Of a stretch of DNA of 34,660 nt, positions 16,987-24,400 are shown piece by piece. The notes under the pieces were generated by a model. It saw only the letters and a program-made list of their open reading frames with translations. It made no database searches and was not told the DNA's origin. Within the stretch, counting starts at the first letter, position 1; the number at the start of each line of letters is the position of its first letter. Source of the DNA: Longimicrobium sp. (GTDB taxonomy: Bacteria > Gemmatimonadota > Gemmatimonadetes > Longimicrobiales > Longimicrobiaceae); assembly GCF_036554565.1 (NCBI RefSeq), contig NZ_DATBNB010000691.1:1-34660 (forward strand), in the 5' to 3' direction. Both the position numbers and the translations under genes were made by a program.

Positions 16987-17709
16987 ATGATCATCCATCC
17001 TGGAGATCACGAACGCAGCGCGGAAGAAATCCGCGCCGCGAACCAGATTACGCGCCGCGAGGTGCTGCGCCGAGTCGCGTTCGGCACGGGCGCCCTTCTC
17101 GTCCCGGGGCTGCTCGCCGCGTGCGTCGACGAGAACTTCAACCCGCTGGGCACCGCCAAGGAAGACGACGAGGGCCAACGGGACGTCGGCCCCGCGAATG
17201 GCAGCGAGGCGTTCCTGTCGGAGATCAAGGTGGTTTCGTTCAACTTCCCGCCCAAGGGATGGGCGCTCTGCAACGGCCAGCTCCTGCCCATCAACCAGAA
17301 CCAGGCGCTGTTCGCCTTGCTGGGCACCACCTACGGCGGGAACGGGCAGACCAATTTTGCGCTTCCCAACCTGCGGGGCCGGGTGCCCATTCACAGGGGC
17401 CACGGACATACCCTGGGCGAAGCGGCGGGAAGCACGAGCGTAACCGTCAACATCCAGCAGATGCCGCAGCATCTGCACGTGCTGCAGGCGTCGGCACTCG
17501 ACGGAAACCTCCCGGTGCCGTCCGCTCCCCAGCCGAACCTCCTGGCCCGCGAAGTGGACCAGGTGTACGGACCCGCGGCCAACCTCAGCCCGCTCGCCGC
17601 CGGCACCGTGACCAGCGTCGGCGGAAGCCAGCCGCACAACAACATGATGCCCTACCTGGCGCTGAACTTCATCATCGCGCTCCAGGGCATCTTCCCGTCG
17701 CACAACTGA
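16987..17709 (+). CDS. Phage-tail-collar (MdpB-like) protein with a Tat lipoprotein leader
   Basis: The protein has 240 residues from the ATG at 16987. The N-terminus has a twin-arginine motif (TRREVLRR), a hydrophobic stretch and a lipobox (LLAAC), so it should be exported folded by Tat and lipidated. After a ~30-residue acidic linker comes a tail-collar domain: SEIKVVSFNFPPKGWALCNG, PINQNQALFALLGTTYGGNG and FALPNLRGRVPIH. The C-terminal region is HNNMMPYLALNFIIALQGIF. The collar part is nearly the same as the leaderless protein at 20807-21319, differing mainly in the His/Gln-rich middle. Family members include the microcystin-related MdpB; their biochemical role is unknown. The next gene lies ~80 bp downstream. 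Confidence 0.92.
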   Translation: MIIHPGDHERSAEEIRAANQITRREVLRRVAFGTGALLVPGLLAACVDENFNPLGTAKEDDEGQRDVGPANGSEAFLSEIKVVSFNFPPKGWALCNGQLLPINQNQALFALLGTTYGGNGQTNFALPNLRGRVPIHRGHGHTLGEAAGSTSVTVNIQQMPQHLHVLQASALDGNLPVPSAPQPNLLAREVDQVYGPAANLSPLAAGTVTSVGGSQPHNNMMPYLALNFIIALQGIFPSHN

Positions 17710-17788
17710 GGTCCGTTCTGCCGGACTCGTGGGCGGCGCCGGAACAGGCGCCGCCCGCCTGTTCCATTTCCCCACGAAGGAGGCACAC

Positions 17789-18586
17789 ATTTCCCGTGCA
17801 GCCACCCGCGCCCTGCGCGCCCTGGCGCTCGCGCTCGTCGCGCTGAGTGCCAGCGGCTGTTTTCGCGACCGGGCGGGCGACGCGCCCGAAGTCACCGCCG
17901 CCGAGCAAGCCGCGTTTGCGCCCCCGGCGGACAGCAGCCTTACCCCGGAACAGGTAGACCGCTACCTTCGCACGACGCTCGCGCAGGTCGAGCGGATCCG
18001 CGCCGAAGGGGCCGAGGCGCGCAAGCAGGCGGCCGCGCAGGCGGAGCGCGCGCGCGCCCGGCCCGCCACCGACTCCGGCCCGCGCCCCCGGTCGGCCAGG
18101 GCCCTATGGGGTGACTTCGTGGACGCGTCGTTCGTCCGAGCCGCCCGAAAGCTGGGGTATCAGCCCGCCGAGATGTGGTACGTCCGCGGCCGGATGTCGG
18201 CCGTCGGCGCGCACCTCACGGGCACGCGAATGGATGCGTCCCGGGGCCAGGCGGTCGGCCTCCTTCGCGAGCAGGCTGAAGCCATGCGTGGAACTCCGGG
18301 CGTTACGCAGGCGCAGATCGATGCCATGCTGAAGGCGGCGGAGCAGGCGGAGCGGCAGCCCGCACCGGGGGGGGCCCCGCCGCACCTGGTCCAGAACCTC
18401 GATGCTCTCCGCCGGGCGCGTCCCAACCTGAGCCCCGCCGCCTGGGTACGGGTCGCCGCCGTAGCATCCGCGACGGGACTGAGCGACCTGTCCAAGGCTT
18501 CGCAGGCCGACGCCGGACGGGCCCTGGACGGCATCGAGCAGCTCTACACGCACGCGCTGGAGAACCGCGAGCCGCCCGTGCGCTGA
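17789..18586 (+). CDS. Lipoprotein with helical domain, unknown function; possible ATT start
   Basis: The protein has 265 residues if translation begins at ATT 17789. A near-perfect Shine-Dalgarno AAGGAGG (17777-17783) ends 5 nt before this ATT. Starting there gives an ideal lipoprotein signal peptide (charged n-region, Leu/Ala core, SASGC with Cys24). The nearest standard in-frame start is GTG 17729, which adds 20 unlikely residues and has no good ribosome site. The mature protein is Ala-, Arg- and Gln-rich and mostly helical, with a coiled-coil-like stretch (~60-95) and no motif I recognise. It follows the Tat-leader collar gene in the same direction (79 nt gap) and may share its transcript. 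A strong bidirectional terminator follows. Confidence 0.75.
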   Translation: MSRAATRALRALALALVALSASGCFRDRAGDAPEVTAAEQAAFAPPADSSLTPEQVDRYLRTTLAQVERIRAEGAEARKQAAAQAERARARPATDSGPRPRSARALWGDFVDASFVRAARKLGYQPAEMWYVRGRMSAVGAHLTGTRMDASRGQAVGLLREQAEAMRGTPGVTQAQIDAMLKAAEQAERQPAPGGAPPHLVQNLDALRRARPNLSPAAWVRVAAVASATGLSDLSKASQADAGRALDGIEQLYTHALENREPPVR

Positions 18587-18600
18587 GCTCACCCACCCTG

Positions 18601-18643
18601 AAACGAAGAACGGGCGGCCCGCTGGGCCGCCCGTTCTCCGTTT
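18601..18643. terminator. Strong bidirectional terminator
   Basis: Arms 18601-18620 and 18624-18643 pair over 20 bp with one mismatch, with a 3-nt loop. A short T-run (GTTTT) lies on the + side and an A-run on the - side. It separates convergent genes ending at 18586 (+) and 18654 (-). Confidence 0.8.
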
Positions 18644-18653
18644 TCCCGAGAGG

Positions 18654-19037
18654 TCAGGTGTAGACGGCCTCGAACCGCATTCCGAACGGGTCCGGCCCGA
18701 TGGGCACCAGGAAGCAGTCGAACGGCTCCATCTCCGGATTTTCCACCCGGTAGATCTGCTGCTCCAGGCGCACGCCCGGCGGAGCATGAAACACCAGCGA
18801 AAACGGCATCCGGGTGCGGATCGGCGAGTCGTCGCTCGCGAGCCGCGTGATCTCGGAAAGGAGGATGGCTATGGGCTCCGATGCTTCGCCGACGACGTGG
18901 AATACCTCGCCGACGCGCGGAAGGAAACGATCGATGGTGAAGTCGTCGTACGTGCCCGGCTCAGCGCCGAGCCGGGGCACGGCAGCAACAGGTGCGGCAG
19001 TCGCCCTCTCGTTCCCTGTATCATTCCGGTCCTGCAT
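18654..19037 (-). CDS. DUF6916-like protein, second copy
   Basis: This 127-residue protein is a paralogue of 12659-12955 with a ~30-residue N-terminal extension rich in Ala and Pro. The core shows the same landmarks: FTIDRFLPRVGEVFHVV, MPFSLVFHAPPG, QQIYRVEN, and FLVPIGPDPFGMRFEAVYT. There is no signal peptide. A good AGGAG lies 6 nt before the ATG at 19037. The GNAT gene lies 114 bp upstream in the same direction, and the two may be cotranscribed. The long-standing proximity to collar and beta-helix genes suggests a shared but unknown role. Confidence 0.85.
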   Translation of the reverse strand: MQDRNDTGNERATAAPVAAVPRLGAEPGTYDDFTIDRFLPRVGEVFHVVGEASEPIAILLSEITRLASDDSPIRTRMPFSLVFHAPPGVRLEQQIYRVENPEMEPFDCFLVPIGPDPFGMRFEAVYT

Positions 19038-19151
19038 GAGATGCTCCTGGATCTTGGTTTGCCCCCGCAGCGCGAATCGCGGACGCTGGCACGTGCGGCG
19101 ACGAACGCCGAACCGGGGGCCCGCTCGCCATCTCGGTTGCTGGCACGAGGC

Positions 19152-19631
19152 TCACCCGGGGTGCCCCTCGGGCGGCCGCTCCATCAGCAGGTACACGCCC
19201 CGGTCGCCCGCCTGCGTGAACCCCAGCCGTTCGTACAGTCTGCGGGCCGGGTTGAAGATCTCGACATGGATGCTGAGCTTGCGCCCCGAGGCGTCCCCTT
19301 CGGCCATGAGCCGCCGCAGCAACCCGGTCCCGATCCCGCTTCCACGGTGCTCCGGGAGCAGGGCGATGTCGACGATGCGGATCTCGTCCGGCCACCGCGC
19401 AACGTACAGCCGCCCCGCGGCGCTCCCGTCCGCAAGTACGATGTCCCACGTGGTATCCTGGTAGTTCTCCTGCCAGTAGGCATGCTGGGCTTCGAACTGC
19501 TGGCGCACGAAGCTCGCCTTCTGTTGCGGCGTCCAGGGAACCTGCTTCAACTCCTCTTCGCGCGTGGTGGCGTATAGGTCGAGAAGAAAGGGCAGGTCGG
19601 CTTCGGTAATGGGGCGGAGGGTGATGTTCAT
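19152..19631 (-). CDS. GNAT-family N-acetyltransferase
   Basis: The 159-residue protein is a single GNAT domain that transfers acetyl from acetyl-CoA to an amine. Motif A is clear: VDIALLPEHRGSGIGTGLLR (88-107), where R96-G-S-G-I-G101 is the pyrophosphate-binding loop. A C-terminal ARRLYERLGF motif is also present. N-terminal MNITLRPITEADLPFLLDLY is typical. The substrate is unknown. It lies between the collar operon and the DUF6916-like gene; a terminator at 19689-19716 separates it from the collar operon, so it should have its own promoter, for which only weak boxes are visible. Confidence 0.9.
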   Translation of the reverse strand: MNITLRPITEADLPFLLDLYATTREEELKQVPWTPQQKASFVRQQFEAQHAYWQENYQDTTWDIVLADGSAAGRLYVARWPDEIRIVDIALLPEHRGSGIGTGLLRRLMAEGDASGRKLSIHVEIFNPARRLYERLGFTQAGDRGVYLLMERPPEGHPG

Positions 19632-19688
19632 GGCTGGTGTTGAGAGGCCGGGAAAACCGGTTCAATACAATCGTTCCCAACAAGGCGC

Positions 19689-19716
19689 AAAGGGGGCGGC
19701 CCGGCAGGCCACCCCC
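19689..19716 (-). terminator. Terminator of the tail-collar operon
   Basis: In the minus direction a 10-bp stem with one G-T pair (19716-19707 with 19701-19692, 5-nt loop) is followed by TTT (19691-19689). It lies 23 bp after the last collar gene. Confidence 0.55.
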
Positions 19717-19738
19717 TTCGCCCGTCGCCCCGTGGCGC

Positions 19739-20257
19739 TCAGGGACGCTGGGGGAAGATCCCCTGCAGCGCAATGCAGAAGTTGAGCGTCAGGTACGGCT
19801 GCATGTTGTTGTGCGGCAAGCCGCCCCCCGCCGGAGGAAGCGCCTGGAACGCCATCTGGGTCAGGTTCGCCGCGGTGTTGCTCTGGTACGCGTTGGAGTA
19901 CCGGGCGATCGCGTTGTTGGTGGGCAGCGGGTTGTCGCCCGGGCTGTTGGAGCCCATCAGCGTATGGGTGTGCACCGGGATCTCGGAGACGAGCAGGCTG
20001 ATGCTCTCCACACCCGACATCTCGCCCAGGTCCCGCAACGAGAGCCCCTGTCCCTGTCCCGGCTGCATGGGCGCGGCGCCCTGAAGGTCGGGAAGCGCGA
20101 AGGTGCTCTTCCCGTCGCCGCCGTACACGGTTCCGAGAAGGGCGAACAACGCCGTGTTTTGCGAGATGGGCATCAGCTGCCCGTCGCAGAACGCCCACCC
20201 GGTGGGGGCGAAGTTGAACGGAAAGATGCGGATTTCCGCCACGAACTGGTCAGACAT
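19739..20257 (-). CDS. Phage-tail-collar (MdpB-like) protein, third gene of the operon
   Basis: The 172-residue protein consists of an N-terminal tail-collar domain (AEIRIFPFNFAPTGWAFCDG, PISQNTALFALLGTVYGGDG, TFALPDLQGAAPMQ), a variable middle with PVHTHTLMGSN, and the family C-terminus HNNMQPYLTLNFCIALQGIF. There is no signal peptide. GAGGAG lies 7-8 nt upstream of the ATG at 20257. It is the last of three collar genes spaced 11-13 bp apart, so a single operon is clear. The middle region differs from the two siblings, which suggests different partners or ligands. Confidence 0.92.
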   Translation of the reverse strand: MSDQFVAEIRIFPFNFAPTGWAFCDGQLMPISQNTALFALLGTVYGGDGKSTFALPDLQGAAPMQPGQGQGLSLRDLGEMSGVESISLLVSEIPVHTHTLMGSNSPGDNPLPTNNAIARYSNAYQSNTAANLTQMAFQALPPAGGGLPHNNMQPYLTLNFCIALQGIFPQRP

Positions 20258-20268
20258 GTTCGCGCTCC

Positions 20269-20793
20269 TCAGGTTTGGCTCGGGAAAATCCCGAACAGCG
20301 AGATGATGAAGTTCAGGCAGAGGAACGGCTGCGTGTTCTCGTGCGGCTGGCTGCCCCCCACGGGCGTGATGGCGTTCGCGGCCATGGCTACCGTCGGATC
20401 GTCCTCGACGTACATGTCCTTGCCCGCCACCCGCGACTGGGCCACGGTGTTGCCCCCGGGGTCGGCCGAGCTCGCCAGCGTGGTGGAGCCCAGCAGCGGG
20501 TGCGTGTGGTTGGGGATCTGCTGCACGGACAGGGTTTCCTGCTCCGTTCCCGCCATCTCGCCGATCTGGTACGTGGTGCCGTCCGGCCCCGTGCCCATGT
20601 GCATGGGCACGCGGCTCGCCAGGTTGGGCAGGTTGAACGTTTCCTCCCCGTCCCCGCCGTACGTGGTGCCGATCAGCTGAAACAGTACTTCGTTCTCCGA
20701 GATGGGCAGCGGCTGGCCCTCGCAGAACATCCATCCCACCGGGGGAAAGTTTCCGGCGAACATCCGGATCTCCCCGACGTAAGGCTGCGCCAT
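20269..20793 (-). CDS. Phage-tail-collar (MdpB-like) protein, second gene of the operon
   Basis: The 174-residue collar protein has GEIRMFAGNFPPVGWMFCEG, PISENEVLFQLIGTTYGGDG and FNLPNLASRVPMHMG at the N-terminus. A divergent middle has NHTHPLLGST and an acidic MYVEDDP. It ends HENTQPFLCLNFIISLFGIF. It is the least similar of the four collar proteins. There is no export signal. A GGAG lies ~9 nt before the ATG at 20793; it starts 13 bp after the first gene of the operon. Confidence 0.92.
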   Translation of the reverse strand: MAQPYVGEIRMFAGNFPPVGWMFCEGQPLPISENEVLFQLIGTTYGGDGEETFNLPNLASRVPMHMGTGPDGTTYQIGEMAGTEQETLSVQQIPNHTHPLLGSTTLASSADPGGNTVAQSRVAGKDMYVEDDPTVAMAANAITPVGGSQPHENTQPFLCLNFIISLFGIFPSQT

Positions 20794-20806
20794 TTGTTGG
20801 CTCCGT

Positions 20807-21319
20807 TCAGTTGCGGGAGGGGAAGATGCCCTGGAGCGCGATGATGAAGTTCAACGTCAGGTAGGGCATCATGTTGTTGTGGGGCTGGCTTCCGCCCACG
20901 CTGGTGACCGTGCTGGCCGCCACCGGCGAAAGGTTGGCGGCGGGCCCGTACACCTGGTCTACCTCGCGCGCCAGCAGGTTTCCCTGGTTGTTGGCGAAGG
21001 GCACCGGCAGGTTTCCGTCGCTGGCCGAGGCATTCAGGAAATGGGAATGCGTCGGCAGCTGCTGAATCGTAACGGTGACGCCGGTGCTCCCCGCGGCTTC
21101 CCCGAGGATATGCCCGTTCCCCATGTGAATGGGCAAGCGGCCGCGCAGGTTGGGAAGTGCGAAGGTGGTCTGCCCGTTCCCGCCGTAGGTGGTGCCCAGA
21201 AGGGCGAACAGCGCCTGGTTCTGGTTGATGGGCAGGAACTGCCCGTTGCACAGCGCCCATCCCTTGGGTGGGAAGTTGAACGAGACGACCTTGATCTCGC
21301 TCAAGAACGGTTCCGACAT
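20807..21319 (-). CDS. Phage-tail-collar (MdpB-like) protein, first gene of the operon
   Basis: The 170-residue protein has SEIKVVSFNFPPKGWALCNG, PINQNQALFALLGTTYGGNG, FALPNLRGRLPIHMG and the C-terminal HNNMMPYLTLNFIIALQGIF. It is a close paralogue of the mature part of 16987-17709, matching at most positions, including a shared LLAREVDQVYGPAANLSP segment. It has no Tat or Sec leader. AGGAG lies 5 nt before the ATG at 21319. The gene starts the three-gene collar operon just downstream of the terminator region of the 1916-aa lipoprotein. Confidence 0.93.
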   Translation of the reverse strand: MSEPFLSEIKVVSFNFPPKGWALCNGQFLPINQNQALFALLGTTYGGNGQTTFALPNLRGRLPIHMGNGHILGEAAGSTGVTVTIQQLPTHSHFLNASASDGNLPVPFANNQGNLLAREVDQVYGPAANLSPVAASTVTSVGGSQPHNNMMPYLTLNFIIALQGIFPSRN

Positions 21320-21416
21320 AGATGCTCCTTTCAGAGCTTGCCAGGTGGGACTGCGGAACACCCCGGCGGGAGGTGCCGGGGCACAAGGGCCAAAACCGCA
21401 CCCTCCGGTGCCGGAC

Positions 21417-21447
21417 GGGCAGGCAGACCGTGGAGGTCTGCCTGCCC
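21417..21447 (-). terminator. Hairpin terminator after the 1916-aa gene
   Basis: A perfect 13-bp stem (21417-21429 with 21435-21447, 5-nt loop GTGGA) lies 31 bp after the stop of the giant gene. No T-tract follows in the minus direction. A second 7-bp hairpin CCCCGGC/GCCGGGG lies at ~21362-21382. Confidence 0.5.
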
Positions 21448-21478
21448 TTCCGTTTCAGGTTACGGCCATCGAGGCGCC

Positions 21479-24400
21479 CTAGAAGGCCGCCGTCTGGCAG
21501 GTGGCGCTGGTGTAGTTGACCACGGTTCCGGTCCCCGCGGTCACGACGGCTGACGTCGCGGTGTTGCGGGGAGAATCCAGGTAGTCGTTGATGCTCGTCG
21601 AGTTCGTCCCCACCCCGGCGAACGCGTCCAGTTGGAACACGGCCGAGTTCGCCTGGCGCGTGCGGATCCCCGCCGCACCCATGGAGCCGGTCGAGGTGTT
21701 CGCCGCCATGTTCAGGCAGGTCGTACGCGAGTCGCGCGAGGTGACGCGCACCCCTTCGAAGGGAGTGAACGGGTCTTCCGCCGGATTGAACGTGTTCGAC
21801 GACACGATGAAGTCGCTCCGCCCCGTTCCCAGGCGGTTCTCGATAATCATCGGGTACATCAGGGTATTCTGCACCAGGTTGTTCTGGATGGTGATGGCCG
21901 CCTGCGCGCCACCCCGGATGTCGACGCCGATCCCGTTTCCGTTGGTGGTGCCGCTGCCCGCCGTACCAGTTCCGATCACGTTGTTGGAAATGTTTCCGTT
22001 CGCCTTGGTCGTTCCCGTCGACGCGGCGTCGGAGATCACGTTCACCGCGGCGGTGCGGTGGTTCACCAGCGTGTCGTGCTGGAACGTGAAGGTGCCGTTG
22101 CCGCCACCGATGCCGTGGTCCAGCCCGATGTTGTTGCCGCTGAACTTCGTGAACTTCACCGAAACGTTGTACGTGGCCGTATTCGCGAACGAGGTCAGGA
22201 ATCCGGCCGTCTGGTTGCCCGACACCACCGAACTGTCGACCACTGCGGTGACCGACGCGTCGTTGATCGCCACCACCGCGAAGCCGTTGCCCCCCGTGCC
22301 CACCGGGTTGGGACCCAGCGTGCTCTTCACTACCCGCAGGGTGCCCTGCGCGCCGCCGTTGGCCTCCCAGCGAACGCCGTCACCGTTGGTGCCGCTCACC
22401 GTGGTGCTGCGGATGGTGTTGCTGCCCAGCAGTGTGTTGAAGAACAGCCCCGACTCGTTGGTGCCCGTTGGATGGTCGGCGTCGTTGTTGGTCACCTGCG
22501 ACCCGGTCAGCGTGAAGTTCGTCAGCTGGTCGCCGAAAACGCCGCTGCCGTTATTGGCGGTGACCAGCATCGATGCGAGCGAAACGTTGGTCGCGGTCGC
22601 CAAGTGAATGCCGTTTCCGCTCATCGACTGGATGGTGCCACCCGAAGAGGCCGTTCCCGTGCCGAGTACGGCGAAGCTGCCGTTGGTTCCGGCCAGCCGG
22701 ATGCCGTTCGTGCTGCTGGTCGCGGTAACGCTCGTGAGCGAGATCGCCAGCGGCTGCGTGCCGGCGGAGGGCGCAATGTTCACCGCGGCGCCGCTCGCCG
22801 CGTTGAGGGTGCCGCTGCTGATGGACAGCGTTCCCGATCCCGCGGCCGACGTCATCGCCAGCGCCGTGGACGATTGCGTGAAGATGCTCACAGCGCCCAG
22901 GCTGATGTTGCCGGACCCCATCTGCAGGGCGAGGGGCGTGAAGGTGTAGCGTGCGCCGCTGTTACCCAGCGTCAGGCCGGCGAAAGTGACACTGCCCGCG
23001 TTGGTCACCATCCGCACACCCCCGGAGGTGTTCGGCGCCGAAACGGTAGCAAACGTGTACGACCCGCCCGTGGTGTTCGAGATGTCCACCGCCTGCGTGG
23101 CCGTCGAGGCCGAGGTCAGCGTGGGAGCCGTCCACGTAGCCACTGCGTTGCCGCCCGACACGTTCAGCGCGTCGCCGTTGGCCGAGCCGGTCATCGTGCC
23201 CCCGCCGACCGTGTAGGTACCGCCGACCGAAGCCAGCGACACTGCGTGCGTCGCGGCGCCCGTGCCCGAGGCGTTGATGCTGGCGATGGTTCCGTTCAGC
23301 GTACCGGTGTTCAGGTTCAGCGCGCCGGGGCCGCCGGTGGCGGATACCGACGTGCTGCCGATCGTCAGCGTTCCAAAGGTGGTGCCGGTGATCACTGCGC
23401 CAGTGCCCGCGGTGCGGCTGAGCGTCATCCCGGAGAGATTCACCCCGGTGGTGAGGCTCGACAGGTTGGCCAGTGACACGCCCGCACCGGTGGTGCCCTG
23501 GATGGTTCCGCCGTTCACCTGCACACCCGGGCCGGCGGTCAGGTTCGACAGCAGGATGCCGTTCACCGCGCCGTTGGCCGACACGCTGGCCAGGTTCACG
23601 CCGCTGGCGCCGGTCGCCACCGACGACAGTGAAAGCGCCGTTCCCGACGTCGTCGCGATCGTGTTGTTGGCTCCCGTCACCTGCACCGTGCCGCCGCCGC
23701 TGGCGGTGAAGCCCGCGCCGGTGGTGGTGGTGATGCCCAGATTGCCGCCACTGAAGACGAGGGTCGAGCCCGTGTTGTTCGTCGCAGTGACCGCGGGGTT
23801 AACCGTGGTGTTCAGCACCTTGCTGGCGCCGCTGAAGGTGATGGTGCCGCCGGTGTTGTTCTGCACCAGGATGCCGTTGGTCCCGCTGATGGCGCCCGAC
23901 GCGGTCACCGACCCGCCGCTGACGCCCTCCACGTGCACCGCAAGCCCCGTGGCGCTCGACGTGACGCTGCCGGCGTACGACACGTTCGTGCTGGCGCTGC
24001 CGTTCTGCACCCGCAGGGCGATGCCCGACGCGTTGGCGATGCTCGCCCCGGCGCCGAAGCTGATGGCGCCGTTCGAGCCGCTCACCACGTCCACGCCGGC
24101 GTCGCCGCCGTTGAGCGTGGTGGTGCCGTTGAAGGCCACCGTGCCGTCCGCGTTGCTGAGCGAGATGCCCGTTCCGGCGGTCGCCGAGAGCGTACCCGTG
24201 TTGAAGGTGACGCTGCCGGCGGGCTGCTCGCCGATGTCCACCAGCAGCCCCGCGTTGCCCTTGGTCAGGTTGCCGCTGTAGGTCACCGTCGGCGAGCTGC
24301 CGTACACGGTGAAGGCCGAGCCGGTGGGGTTGGTGACGCTCGCGCCCGTGCCGAAGGTGAAGCTGCCCGTCGACGAGTTGGTGATGTCGATGGCCGCGTC

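Noticed and set aside
16987-21319. Prophage or contractile injection system suggested by four tail-collar domains
   Set aside because: No sheath, tube, baseplate, ATPase, capsid, portal or integrase gene is present, and one copy is a Tat lipoprotein.
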